A stretch of DNA of 64,000 nt from Pseudoalteromonas rubra (GCF_001482385.1 NZ_CP013611.1:1860001-1924000), one strand, 5' to 3'; positions 37,766 to 46,508 are shown, counted from the stretch's first letter. Numbers and translations: made by a program. The notes: generated from the letters alone by a model not told the origin.

Positions 37766-37879
37766 GAATTCAAACCACTGTTTTTAAATGATTTATTGAA
37801 AATTCAAGCCAGTTACAAATGCTTAATTTGCAAAAGGCGATGCGTTGTCCGGAGTGAATTATCAAAATAAAAAAGCGGG

Positions 37880-37914
37880 TTTGCAAAAAGAAAGCCACCG
37901 ACTAAGCGGTGGCT
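37880..37914 (-). terminator. Terminator after sugar transferase gene
   Basis: On the minus strand AGCCACCG-CTTAGT-CGGTGGCT is followed by TTCTTTTT. It separates the sugar transferase unit from the pyruvyl transferase unit. Confidence 0.8.
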
Positions 37915-37961
37915 CTACATGAAAAGACAGGTGTGATTCACAGTGTGCTCCCTCGATGAAT

Positions 37962-38645
37962 TTAGTAGGCTCCTTTGGCACCAATGACGCAAGGAATGGT
38001 CTTGAGCAAAATGGTGACATCGTTCAGCGCACTTTGCTCACTGATATAGCGCTTATCCAATTGCACCTGCTGTGCAAAAGTCGTGTCGGCCCGGCCGGTG
38101 ACCTGCCACAAGCCAGTCAGCCCCTGCTCACTGTTAAGACGACCTAACTCATGTGGTTGGTATGCGTGTACTTCTTTCTCCAGCGCAGGGCGCGGACCTA
38201 TCAACAGCATGTCTCCCCGTACCACATTCATCAACTGGGGTAACTCATCGATTGAGTACTTACGGATAAAAGCGCCAATACGGGTAATACGCGGATCATT
38301 GCGATATTTAGCGCACACACCTTCACGGTCGCTTTGTGCCGGGTCCGGATTACGAAAACGCGGATCCTCTGGCATGTACATAGAACGAAACTTATACATA
38401 GTAAAACGGCGGCCCAGTTTACCGACCCGAACCTGCTTATATACACATGGGCCCTGACTTTCCAGCTTGATCAGCGCTATAAGCACCAATAAAAATGGGC
38501 TTAGTAACAGTAATCCGGTGATCGCAGCCAGGCGCTGCAAACAGGCTGGAATACCATGGTGACGACCATCTGTTTTGGTTAGCTCAGAAGCAGATGATGA
38601 CATTGTATTGTACTGATTTTCTGTGGTTTTTTTGATGCTATACAT
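37962..38645 (-). CDS. Priming sugar transferase (short WcaJ/PglC type)
   Basis: Phosphoglycosyl transferase that starts repeat-unit synthesis on undecaprenyl phosphate. The 227 residues have one membrane segment (about 40-62) and the full catalytic block: KFRSMY, DPRITRIGAF, SIDELPQLMNVVRGDM, IGPRPAL and GLTGLWQVTGR. It lacks the long multi-helix N-terminus of WbaP. ATG at 38645 follows GAGG and lies 2 nt from the stop of the WecG-like gene. Confidence 0.93.
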   Translation of the reverse strand: MYSIKKTTENQYNTMSSSASELTKTDGRHHGIPACLQRLAAITGLLLLSPFLLVLIALIKLESQGPCVYKQVRVGKLGRRFTMYKFRSMYMPEDPRFRNPDPAQSDREGVCAKYRNDPRITRIGAFIRKYSIDELPQLMNVVRGDMLLIGPRPALEKEVHAYQPHELGRLNSEQGLTGLWQVTGRADTTFAQQVQLDKRYISEQSALNDVTILLKTIPCVIGAKGAY

Positions 38646-38647
38646 GA

Positions 38648-39904
38648 TTAAAGTCCTCGCAAAGCTTGTTGTAAAACATAAACACGGAATAGGAAAATCG
38701 GGTTACCGAGCACATAGCGGTTAAACTTGGCTTTGGGCTCCTGGATAAGACGCCAAACCCATTCAAGGCCCAGCTCTCTCATCCACATGGGGGCACGCGC
38801 TATTTTGCCGGAGAAAAAATCGAATAAGCCGCCGACCGCCAGCGCACACTGCGCCTGGAGTTTATGTTTGTTGTTATCTATCCAGAGTTCCTGACGAGGC
38901 GAGCCCAATGCGACCAGTACAATATCGGCACCACTTTGATTGATACAGTCGACAACATGTTCATCATCATCGAAGTAACCGTGGTGCGCACCCGCGATAC
39001 GCAACCCCGGGTATTGTTGACTCAAGTTGGCAGCGGCTTTGTGTGCAACACCGGGCTGTGCACCGAGTAAAAACAGAGAACGTTGATTTTCAGCAGCAGC
39101 CTGACAAAGCCCGGGCAGCATGTCGGTGCCATTGTTGTTGTCGGCCAGGTTCATGCCCGCTTTTCGGGCCGCGATCCGCATGCCCGACCCATCAATAAAG
39201 TTCCGGTCACTGTTTTGCAGAACTTGATAAAGCTGTGCGTTACCAGCCGATAAATTAACCGAGTTAACATTGATGTAGTAAGCCGACTGGCACCCTTGTG
39301 TATCTGTTTCCGCCGAGTCTTTTACGACCCAATCCACTGCAACCTGCATACGCGTGTTGCTAAACGGAATTCCAAACAATTCACTGCTCGACGGGGTACT
39401 TGTGGGTTTGCGATACAAACCCAGACACAAGAGCACCTTAAATACTAATAAAATATCTGCAAACAAAGACTGGTTGTGCTGCGCATGGAGCAACGCGAGC
39501 GGCTTATCCACACTGAGCCCGGTCAGGCTATGTAACCAGAGACAATCGAATAGTCCAGGCTGACCACAGGGTGAGTGTAAACGCGCCACCCGGGGCATGC
39601 TCACGCCGTCACGTAGCAGCGGGTTACCAACAAACCGAATACGACCACTCACAACATTTAACAGCGCTGCGCTGCGCTTGAACACACCAACCTGCCAGCC
39701 CAACAAAGACACAGGCTGAGCACTCACGTCTATCCAGGTCTGGCGTCTCAGTGGCGCTTTGAAACAGATTAGCGCAGCCAGAGAATTGAAGCAGAATAAT
39801 GGCACTAAAACGGTAGCTAACACCAATGCAGCGCTGACTCTGAGTGCTTTACGTGCACCTGACTCACTTGCGTGTGATGAATGTTTGGTTAAGTACGTAG
39901 ACAT
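38648..39904 (-). CDS. WecG/TagA/CpsF glycosyltransferase fused to degenerate sugar-transferase domain
   Basis: A 418-residue protein. The C-terminal part (about 190-400) is a WecG/TagA/CpsF transferase: YYINVNSVNL, DGSGMRIAARKAG, FLLGAQPGVA, GAHHGYFDDDE, VALGSPRQELWI, AVGGLFDFFSGKIARAP. The N-terminal 170 residues have one membrane helix and echoes of the neighbouring priming transferase (SGRIRFVGNPLLRDG for RGDMLLIGPRPAL; then a GLxxLW-like stretch and DILLVFKVLLCL). The KFRSM and DELPQL catalytic block is missing, so that half is probably structural. Operon with the intact sugar transferase. Confidence 0.88.
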   Translation of the reverse strand: MSTYLTKHSSHASESGARKALRVSAALVLATVLVPLFCFNSLAALICFKAPLRRQTWIDVSAQPVSLLGWQVGVFKRSAALLNVVSGRIRFVGNPLLRDGVSMPRVARLHSPCGQPGLFDCLWLHSLTGLSVDKPLALLHAQHNQSLFADILLVFKVLLCLGLYRKPTSTPSSSELFGIPFSNTRMQVAVDWVVKDSAETDTQGCQSAYYINVNSVNLSAGNAQLYQVLQNSDRNFIDGSGMRIAARKAGMNLADNNNGTDMLPGLCQAAAENQRSLFLLGAQPGVAHKAAANLSQQYPGLRIAGAHHGYFDDDEHVVDCINQSGADIVLVALGSPRQELWIDNNKHKLQAQCALAVGGLFDFFSGKIARAPMWMRELGLEWVWRLIQEPKAKFNRYVLGNPIFLFRVYVLQQALRGL

Positions 39905-39942
39905 CGCTTCCTCCGCTGTTCAGTTGATTACACCGAATATAT

Positions 39943-39958
39943 AGCGAGGACCATGCCA
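39943..39958 (-). promoter_or_regulatory. Sigma-54 promoter before WecG-fusion gene
   Basis: Minus-strand TGGCATGGTCCTCGCT: -24 TGGCA, -12 TCGCT, correct spacing, 38 bp before the start codon. A degenerate LuxO-like site lies about 67 bp upstream. Confidence 0.65.
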
Positions 39959-40024
39959 AAATTAAACCTTTGATTTAATATGAATTTAAAATTTTTCTGG
40001 GGTTCTATTCTCAGCTAAATTGCA

Positions 40025-40037
40025 TTGCATTTTGAGA
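40025..40037. promoter_or_regulatory. Degenerate LuxO-box-like site
   Basis: TTGCATTTTGAGA matches 10 of 13 positions of TTGCAWWWTGCAA. An overlapping TTGCA at 40020 strengthens it. Likely activator site for the promoter at 39943-39958. Confidence 0.4.
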
Positions 40038-40070
40038 ATTTTCTTATTTTGAAAAGCGTCGATGTGACGC

Positions 40071-40820
40071 TTATAAAGAGGAAAAATAACCCGGATACAA
40101 CGTCTGGATTTGGCTCAATGCCGCTGGAATGCGCAGCTGCACCACGGCGAGCTTATCCGCTTGCTCGTCCGGGCGGGACAGACTATGCCCGAGCAGCAGA
40201 CGTGAACATTTGAAAATCAACGTATGGAAGCATTTGTCCACTATTGAGCACTTCAGTGGTCCGTAATTAAAGTGACGAATATAGTCATCCAGGTGTGGCT
40301 CACAGGTGTTATTCCAGCGCCGTTCCAGTTCACCGACGCCCTCGCAATCCTGTGCATAATGGATCACATGGCCATTTTCTCCCCAGCCAATTCCCCGAGA
40401 TTCGGGCACCGGCTGAGTCATCGCAATTATCAGTGTATCCAGCCACTCAATTGACTGTGGGCAATTGCGCATCAGCATCACGCCTGAGTTAAACGCACCA
40501 CTGTAACCCCGAGCCAGAAAAAGGAACTTATCGGCGTCATCCAGTTTATCCAGTGCCGGGCACGCAGGCTGGATACAGGCATCCGCATCAACAAACATCA
40601 CCTGTTGGTAACCCGCCTGTAACGCCGCTTTCAGCAAAAACAACTTCAGCCAGCAACACTCGGCGCCCAGTCGATTCAGCCAGGGTCGTGTGACCACCAC
40701 ATAATCATAGCCCATGCGCTTGGCATATTGACGCTGACTGTTCAGATAACGCCGGTAGCGCCACTGATACCCATTCAATGCCACGCTAAATATCAAAGTG
40801 TCTGTTTGAGACGATTGCAT
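40071..40820 (-). CDS. Putative GT-A glycosyltransferase
   Basis: A 249-residue protein of the nucleotide-diphospho-sugar transferase fold. An early FSVALNGYQWRYRRYLNSQ, then YDYVVVTRPW, the metal site FVDADACI (DxD), and NSGVMLMRNC place it near GT8/GT34-like enzymes. The start at 40820 sits behind a near-perfect AAAGGAGG; an upstream ATG 15 codons earlier is rejected. It is a single-gene unit within the exopolysaccharide locus with its own sigma-54-type promoter. Confidence 0.8.
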   Translation of the reverse strand: MQSSQTDTLIFSVALNGYQWRYRRYLNSQRQYAKRMGYDYVVVTRPWLNRLGAECCWLKLFLLKAALQAGYQQVMFVDADACIQPACPALDKLDDADKFLFLARGYSGAFNSGVMLMRNCPQSIEWLDTLIIAMTQPVPESRGIGWGENGHVIHYAQDCEGVGELERRWNNTCEPHLDDYIRHFNYGPLKCSIVDKCFHTLIFKCSRLLLGHSLSRPDEQADKLAVVQLRIPAALSQIQTLYPGYFSSL

Positions 40821-40851
40821 GCCGACCTCCTTTATCTTCCATCTCTCATGA

Positions 40852-40867
40852 AGCAAGTATTGCACCG
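40852..40867 (-). promoter_or_regulatory. Sigma-54 promoter before the GT-A gene
   Basis: Minus-strand CGGTGCAATACTTGCT: -24 GG kept, -12 TTGCT perfect, correct spacing, 32 bp before the start codon. Confidence 0.6.
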
Positions 40868-40936
40868 TTTATAAAAAACACCGCATAGGCTGGTATTTCA
40901 TGCTGACGGTTATTCGCTGTCGGTCGCATTTTTTGT

Positions 40937-40966
40937 TTGCAAAGCGCAATGCAGTGCAATTTGCAA
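40937..40966. promoter_or_regulatory. Paired LuxO-box-like sites between divergent promoters
   Basis: TTGCAAAGCGCAA (40937-40949) and GTGCAATTTGCAA (40954-40966) match TTGCAWWWTGCAA at 11 and 12 of 13 positions. They lie about 70 bp from the leftward promoter and 61 bp from the rightward one, so both could share the bound activator. Confidence 0.65.
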
Positions 40967-41026
40967 AAAATCCCTACCCTACAGACATTTAAAAATTAAA
41001 CAACTGATAATTAAGTAATTTATTCT

Positions 41027-41042
41027 TGGCACGTTTCATGAA
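41027..41042 (+). promoter_or_regulatory. Sigma-54 promoter before LruC-domain gene
   Basis: TGGCACGTTTCATGAA: the -24 element TGGCACG is perfect. The -12 element is degenerate (ATGA for TTGC). It ends 44 bp before the start codon. Confidence 0.5.
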
Positions 41043-41086
41043 ATATCCAGCACAGAAGTACAAGATTGACTTAAATTGGAGCGAAT

Positions 41087-42712
41087 ATGATGAAACTGCT
41101 TAACCCACTTTACCCGTTAATGGCCTCCGGGCTAATATCCTTTGCAGCCTCTGCTGTCGAACTGATTGATGGCCAATATGTTTGGCAATTTCAGTCGGGC
41201 GAAGCCTGGCCTACAGGCTATAACCAGTCCACCGGTAAACCCGACTCACTAATCTATGCACGTGACGAATATAGTTCGGAGTTCTTCCAGCGGATCCAAA
41301 ACGCACTGCCTGAAGCGAGAGTTAATGAGGCCTTCATCACAGGTGACGAAGGTTCTACCATACACCTGGTTGAAGACGCCGAAGTGTTTGTGACTTTCAT
41401 TCATGAAGGCGCGGGTTATAAAAACTCATTCGGCTACTTTACCTTCGACCCGGACAATCCGCCCCAGACACCCGAAGAGGTGCGTGAAACCATCATCTTT
41501 CCGAACCTCAGCTACCCACACCTGACCAATGGCCACCGACTGAGTCTTGGTGAGTTTCCGGCTGGTACCAGCATTGGCTTTTTTATTGCGGCAAACGGCT
41601 TTTGGTATTACACCGGTGTAAAACCATTTCAGATCCCTTATTACTATTCATTGTCTGATCTCAACCCGGAAAGCAACGCAACCTTACGTCAGCACTGTGT
41701 ATTGCTGCTGGATGAAGAGGAACAAGAGGTCGTCATCGGCTTCGAAGACTTACCCCGTACCTGGGGAGATAACGACTTTAATGATGCCGTCTTCAGCGTA
41801 AAAAGCTCACCCGCATCTGCCATCTCAGCGCTCAACCTGACGGTGATGCCAGAGCAAAACGACAGCGATGCCGACGGCATTGAAGACGAACAGGACGAAT
41901 TTCCTGACGACTTTAACCGGGCCTACAGTCAATATTATCCGAGCGCAGAAGGGGTCACGACACTCGCATTCGAAGATAACTGGCCTGCTCGTGGCGACCA
42001 CGACATGAATGACCTGGTTGTTAAACAACGCATTCGCTTTACCTACAATGCAGACAACCAGATCAGCGGATTCATCATTTATGGTTGGATCACGGCGCGC
42101 GGTGCGGCCTACCAAAATGGCTTTGGTCTGCGCCTGATGAACAGTGACCCGGCTTTGATAAAACAAGCCACCCTGACTGTAGATGGCACAAATTATGACA
42201 AAGAGGCAGAAAGTGGACAAACTAACGCCGTGATATCGGTGTGGAGCAACACCCATACTTTTACCACCACAAATCAGCCTGGCCAGTGCCAGCACTTTAA
42301 TACGGTGATGACCTGCGACTACTTTGAACCTGTGCCATACACCTTAGATGTCAGCTTTGAACAAAACCTGGGTGCACTGAGCATTAACGATTTCGATTTC
42401 TTCCTGTACAGAACACAAGATCGTTCACTGGAAATCCACATGGCAGATTACCCGCCAACAGACAAGTTTGATGCTAACCGCTTTGGCACAGCCGATGATA
42501 CCTCAGATGCGCAAGCGGGCCGCTACTTCAGAACAGCCGAGAACCTGCCTTGGGCCTTGATGATCAGTAATGACTGGCACTACCCCAGAGAGTATCTCGA
42601 CGTGATTTGGGCGTATCCTGCCTACGAAACCTGGGTGGAAAGTAATGGCGAGCAGGCCCAGGACTGGTTTATGACCAACGAACGCACCACCCACACTTTC
42701 AGCGCACATTAA
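41087..42712 (+). CDS. LruC-domain secreted protein
   Basis: A 541-residue exported protein (signal peptide about 1-22). It has a DUF4114-like segment (VVIGFEDLPRTWGDNDFNDAVF, near 210-230) and, after an acidic calcium-type spacer (NDSDADGIEDEQDEFP), a LruC/DUF4842 domain beginning FEDNWPARGDHDMNDLVV. LruC proteins are surface or matrix-associated; the Asp-rich turns suggest calcium binding. It sits in the exopolysaccharide locus, upstream of a small lipoprotein by 12 nt, and may be a matrix protein. Role inferred from context. Confidence 0.85.
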   Translation: MMKLLNPLYPLMASGLISFAASAVELIDGQYVWQFQSGEAWPTGYNQSTGKPDSLIYARDEYSSEFFQRIQNALPEARVNEAFITGDEGSTIHLVEDAEVFVTFIHEGAGYKNSFGYFTFDPDNPPQTPEEVRETIIFPNLSYPHLTNGHRLSLGEFPAGTSIGFFIAANGFWYYTGVKPFQIPYYYSLSDLNPESNATLRQHCVLLLDEEEQEVVIGFEDLPRTWGDNDFNDAVFSVKSSPASAISALNLTVMPEQNDSDADGIEDEQDEFPDDFNRAYSQYYPSAEGVTTLAFEDNWPARGDHDMNDLVVKQRIRFTYNADNQISGFIIYGWITARGAAYQNGFGLRLMNSDPALIKQATLTVDGTNYDKEAESGQTNAVISVWSNTHTFTTTNQPGQCQHFNTVMTCDYFEPVPYTLDVSFEQNLGALSINDFDFFLYRTQDRSLEIHMADYPPTDKFDANRFGTADDTSDAQAGRYFRTAENLPWALMISNDWHYPREYLDVIWAYPAYETWVESNGEQAQDWFMTNERTTHTFSAH

Positions 42713-42724
42713 GAGGATACGACC

Positions 42725-43342
42725 ATGAATACATTGACTAAATTTTCAGCTTTAACTTTGGTTTGTTTCACTTTAAGTGGCTGCGGAGGAGGCGGTGGTG
42801 AAGGTGGCTCAACAGGCACTTCAACCAGCAGCGGTAATACGGCCACAGCACCGGCAAATAACACCAGCACACCTGCATCTACTAGCACCACACAGAGTCA
42901 AAGTCAGACGCAGAACGACGCAGCAACACCTGTCGAGGCAACAGAGCCTGAACCAAGTTACGAGCCGGACCCGACATTGCTGGACAGCCAGGCTGAAACC
43001 TCTAACGATTTGCATGTCAAAGCGGATTTTAACTTCAGTACCAGCAAAACAGTGACCTTAGATCTGGGTGGCCAGGATGTGCTTGGAGACAGTCTGGCTA
43101 ATAAGATGGTAAAAGTCTATGCCATGCATGAGGTGGTTGAAAGCTATGAGGACGAGGCGATGGCCGACAAAGCCCTGCTGGCAACGGCGCGCTTTAACAA
43201 CGCCGGACAAATCACCATGACACTGGATATTCCAGTCAATTACAAAACCTTGCTGATCAGCGTAGATGGTATGTTGCAGAGCAATCATTTACTCACCGAA
43301 CTGAATATGCAGGCCACCACGGTAGCACATCAGTTCAATTAA
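42725..43342 (+). CDS. Gly/Ser/Thr-rich lipoprotein
   Basis: A 205-residue lipoprotein with lipobox LSGC (Cys20) followed by GGGGGEGG and a Ser/Thr/Gln/Ala-rich linker to about residue 75. A beta-rich domain follows (about 95-205) with SKTVTLDLGGQ and ITMTLDIPVNYKTLLISVDG. The GC-repeat-like linker is common to surface lipoproteins of marine gammaproteobacteria. It is co-transcribed with the LruC-domain gene and may anchor it or bind matrix; I know no closer family. Confidence 0.75.
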   Translation: MNTLTKFSALTLVCFTLSGCGGGGGEGGSTGTSTSSGNTATAPANNTSTPASTSTTQSQSQTQNDAATPVEATEPEPSYEPDPTLLDSQAETSNDLHVKADFNFSTSKTVTLDLGGQDVLGDSLANKMVKVYAMHEVVESYEDEAMADKALLATARFNNAGQITMTLDIPVNYKTLLISVDGMLQSNHLLTELNMQATTVAHQFN

Positions 43343-43361
43343 ACAATGACAGTTCCTCGCT

Positions 43362-43400
43362 AAACCGCCTGCTCCTCTCTCATCGCAGGCGGTTTTATCT
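43362..43400 (+). terminator. Rho-independent terminator
   Basis: AAACCGCCTGC (43362-43372) and GCAGGCGGTTT (43385-43395), 12-nt loop, then TTTT. It ends the LruC/lipoprotein unit. Confidence 0.85.
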
Positions 43401-43489
43401 ATCATCAAAAAGTCCAGTGTATAAATGCTTCACTTTGTCTAGGACTGTGTAATACTTCTATTAACACGCGTTAACTTAGGCAGGATTAC

Positions 43490-44989
43490 ATGGACCCGGT
43501 TACTAACATTACCTTACTGTTCGTCGATGACGAACCCCTTATTCTGCGCTCCCTCACCCGTGCGCTTAAAAGCGAGCCTTATACGGTGTTCACCGCGACA
43601 AGTGGAGAAGAAGGCCTGGCCTTGTTAGAACAGCACCCTATCGACGTTGTTGTCTCAGATAAAATGATGCCCAATATGTCCGGCATTGAATTTCTGGCTC
43701 AGGTCGCCGAGCGTTTTCCGGACACCATTCGTATGATGCTCACCGCCTTCACCGAAGTAGAAGATCTCATTGACGCAATTAACCAAGGTAAGGTATGGGG
43801 CTATATGCAAAAGCCCTTCGACATCAGTAATATCAAGCTGACACTTGAGCAAGCCGTTCAGACTAAGATGTTGGTCGCCGAACGCAATATGTTGCGGGCC
43901 AGCCTACAGCGCTATCATAGCTCAATCAAATCGCAGTTTTATCGCTTTGTAGGGGGCTCCATTGCCATGCAAATGGTGTATAAAGCCATCGAAAAAGCAG
44001 GCCCCAGTCAGGCTAATGTATTTATCACCGGGCCCAGTGGGACCGGTAAAGAGCTGGCTGCCGATGCTATTCACCGCGCCAGCACACGTAAAGACAAACC
44101 GCTGGTGTGCATCAACTGTGCTGCGATCCCCAATGAACTGATGGAATCAGAGATCTTTGGTCACATCAAAGGCGCATTCTCGGGGGCAGTCACTAACCGC
44201 GATGGTGCTGCCACGCAAGCAGATGGCGGCACCCTGTTTTTAGATGAAATCGGCGAAATGGACATGAACCTGCAGGCTAAGATCTTACGCTTTGTCCAGT
44301 CAGGGGCCTTCCAGAAGGTCGGTAGTGGCAAAGAAGAAAAGGTCGATGTGCGTTTTATCTGCGCGACCAACCGCGAACCACATCAGGCCATTGCCGATCA
44401 GCGGTTACGTGAAGACTTGTTTTACCGTCTGAACGTCATTGCCATTGATTTGCCCGCATTGCATGAACGAGATCACGATGCCCTGCAAATTGCGCAGCAC
44501 TTTTTGAGCAAGTTCAGTGAAATCGAAAACAAAGTCTTTGTTGGTTTTTCATCTGCCGCAGAGCGACTCATCGTAAACTATGACTGGCCCGGTAATGTAC
44601 GTCAGCTCGAAAACCTGATCCACAGCTGTGTGGTAATGTCCGATGGTCCCCTCATCACCGAAGACACGTTACAAATGCAGCTTAAGCTCAAGCCGAGCGA
44701 TGCCCAGGTTTTACTTAACGGTCAGTCTGGCAGCGCCGCTGCAGCTCAGGACACACCAATGCCGCAACCCGTGGCAGTGCAGGAAAGTGGCTATGCAGCC
44801 CCCCTTCCACCGGAAGTTCCTTCTGAAAATCAGATTTGTTCACTCGCCGAGGTTGAACGTATCGCCATAGAAAAGGCCATTGCAGCATGCGATGACAATG
44901 TGGTGAAAGCTGCCAGTTTACTCGAAGTTAGCCCTTCAACGCTGTATCGCAAAATACAGCAATGGGGAGACAATAAAACCGGTGCCTGA
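43490..44989 (+). CDS. LuxO/SypG-like sigma-54-dependent response regulator
   Basis: Bacterial enhancer-binding protein of 499 residues. The receiver domain has Asp57 (VVVSDKMMPNMSG) and QKPF; the AAA+ domain has GPSGTGKE, the sigma-54 contact loop GAFSGA (228-233, Thr replaced by Ser), GGTLFLDEIGEM and a sensor II DWPGNVRQLENL. A Pro/Ala-rich linker (about 405-450) leads to a Fis-type HTH ending LLEVSPSTLYRKIQQW, close to LuxO. FQKVGSGKEEKVDVRFICATNREP also matches LuxO. No cognate kinase is nearby. It likely activates the sigma-54 promoters of this locus through the TTGCAWWWTGCAA-like sites. Confidence 0.92.
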   Translation: MDPVTNITLLFVDDEPLILRSLTRALKSEPYTVFTATSGEEGLALLEQHPIDVVVSDKMMPNMSGIEFLAQVAERFPDTIRMMLTAFTEVEDLIDAINQGKVWGYMQKPFDISNIKLTLEQAVQTKMLVAERNMLRASLQRYHSSIKSQFYRFVGGSIAMQMVYKAIEKAGPSQANVFITGPSGTGKELAADAIHRASTRKDKPLVCINCAAIPNELMESEIFGHIKGAFSGAVTNRDGAATQADGGTLFLDEIGEMDMNLQAKILRFVQSGAFQKVGSGKEEKVDVRFICATNREPHQAIADQRLREDLFYRLNVIAIDLPALHERDHDALQIAQHFLSKFSEIENKVFVGFSSAAERLIVNYDWPGNVRQLENLIHSCVVMSDGPLITEDTLQMQLKLKPSDAQVLLNGQSGSAAAAQDTPMPQPVAVQESGYAAPLPPEVPSENQICSLAEVERIAIEKAIAACDDNVVKAASLLEVSPSTLYRKIQQWGDNKTGA

Positions 44990-45016
44990 TCCACTCAAGC
45001 ATGCTGTCTGTGCAGA

Positions 45017-45029
45017 TTGCAAATTGCAA
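45017..45029. promoter_or_regulatory. LuxO-box match, site 1
   Basis: TTGCAAATTGCAA matches TTGCAWWWTGCAA at every position. It starts 21 bp before site 2, two helical turns, so two activator dimers would sit on one DNA face. Confidence 0.75.
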
Positions 45030-45037
45030 AATCGCCA

Positions 45038-45050
45038 TTGCAAAATGCAA
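45038..45050. promoter_or_regulatory. LuxO-box match, site 2
   Basis: TTGCAAAATGCAA is also an exact match to the consensus. It lies about 141 bp upstream of the sigma-54-type promoter at 45191. A further CTGCAAAC half-site follows at 45052. Confidence 0.75.
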
Positions 45051-45190
45051 TCTGCAAACACTTCCTGTTACTAAACTTGCTCCATCTGTTGTCTTCAAAT
45101 TGAGCTCAGTCACCTCAAGAAAACTGTTAAAACCATATAAAACAAACAATTAAAATCATTTCCCGGTTTATTTTTTGTGCTCACCCACCT

Positions 45191-45206
45191 TGGTACAAAT
45201 TTTGGT
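45191..45206 (+). promoter_or_regulatory. Sigma-54 promoter before flippase gene
   Basis: TGGTACAAATTTTGGT: -24 TGGTAC and -12 TTGG, correct spacing, 36 bp before the flippase start. Confidence 0.6.
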
Positions 45207-45241
45207 TAGTAAAGGTATCTGATAAAAAAGAGCGCGATGCC

Positions 45242-46495
45242 ATGACTAACCCATCCAGCACAATGCGGACCCTGCTCAGCAACACGTCTTACCTGATTGG
45301 TACAGAGGTGGTTGCCAAAGCATCCAGGCTGTTAAGCATTATGGCCATGGCCGCTTGCTTGTCAGCCGCAGAGTATGGCGCTGCTATGCTGGCACTGACC
45401 ATTCATGAAGTAATGAGGCTGTTAATGCGCTCTGGCGCTGGCACGCAGATCATTCGCGCCAACGATCAGGAATTACCGGCTTACTTGAAAAATGGGCTAA
45501 TTTTGCAATGGCTCTTATGTAGCTCGTTGTGTGTGGTGCAAATTATTGTGGCGTTGACCACCATCTGGCTGTTTCCTGGGCAGGATATCGCGCTGCCCGT
45601 CAGCCTTATGGCACTGTCTTATCTGGTTTTTCCATTTATGTGCATTCGCGGCTACTTAATGCAGCGCCGCAACCAGCTGGGGCTATTTGGCTTGCTTAGC
45701 AGCATAGGTGTCATAGTCGAGAACCTGGTACTTGCCATCGCTCTATACCTGGGTGCTGGTCTGATGGCCATCGTGATTGGCAAGTGGGCATTTACTTTGG
45801 TCTGGCTTGTTTGCTTCTCATTCGTCAAGTCAACACCGATCACAGGGACATTTAGTAAGCCTGTGTTTGTTCGTCTGCTTCGCGCCTCCACTCAGATGGT
45901 CGGTAGCGACATTCTGCGCTCATTGCGCGTCAACATGGATATGTTTCTGGGAGCCCGCCTATTGAGTCCGGAACTGTTCGGTTTATATAGCTTTGCCAAG
46001 AGCGTTGGAGTCGGGCTAGCAATATCACTGACGCAAGCCTATACCACTGCACTCTACCCCTATGTGTGTAAACTGAAAAACAGCAATGTGTTTGACTCAA
46101 AACACAAACAACAACTTATTGTTATAACAACGGTTATATCGACCATTTTTATTATGCAGGCGTTGCTGGTTCCCTGGTATGTACCAGTGTTGTTCACCGA
46201 AAACTGGCAAGAGAGCTTCATAACAGCCAGCCTGCTGTGCTTAATTGCCACCAGCACAACCTGGACAGACAGCTACGCCGTGATACAGAGAGCAAATGGC
46301 CGCTTCACTCGAGAATGCCAACTGAATGCTTACTGTTTACTGATTTCATTGACCGGGCTGTTAATGATACAGCCAGATCAACCCACTTTACTTGCCGCCG
46401 TACTGGTTAGTTGCAGCGTCTTATGGTTGCTCTTCCCATTGGCAGACATTGCGCTGAAACATTGTCACGTCAGCACAGCAAAATCTTCTTCATGA
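45242..46495 (+). CDS. Oligosaccharide flippase (Wzx-like)
   Basis: Polytopic inner-membrane protein of 417 residues with about 12 hydrophobic segments in the MATE-like MOP-superfamily pattern (opening LLSNTSYLIGTEVVAKASRL, the usual Wzx start). It would move lipid-linked repeat units to the periplasmic face. It heads a unit with a glycosyltransferase 13 nt downstream. The ribosome site is weak. Confidence 0.88.
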   Translation: MTNPSSTMRTLLSNTSYLIGTEVVAKASRLLSIMAMAACLSAAEYGAAMLALTIHEVMRLLMRSGAGTQIIRANDQELPAYLKNGLILQWLLCSSLCVVQIIVALTTIWLFPGQDIALPVSLMALSYLVFPFMCIRGYLMQRRNQLGLFGLLSSIGVIVENLVLAIALYLGAGLMAIVIGKWAFTLVWLVCFSFVKSTPITGTFSKPVFVRLLRASTQMVGSDILRSLRVNMDMFLGARLLSPELFGLYSFAKSVGVGLAISLTQAYTTALYPYVCKLKNSNVFDSKHKQQLIVITTVISTIFIMQALLVPWYVPVLFTENWQESFITASLLCLIATSTTWTDSYAVIQRANGRFTRECQLNAYCLLISLTGLLMIQPDQPTLLAAVLVSCSVLWLLFPLADIALKHCHVSTAKSSS

Positions 46496-46508
46496 TCCGG
46501 AGCCCATT

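Noticed and set aside
37826..37840. Full LuxO-box upstream of the pyruvyl transferase promoter
   Set aside because: Only the TTGCA half matches; reported as a half-site in the promoter entry and not as a separate feature.
41825..42295. Minus-strand open frame of 156 codons
   Set aside because: Antisense to the LruC-domain gene, whose domains are clear.
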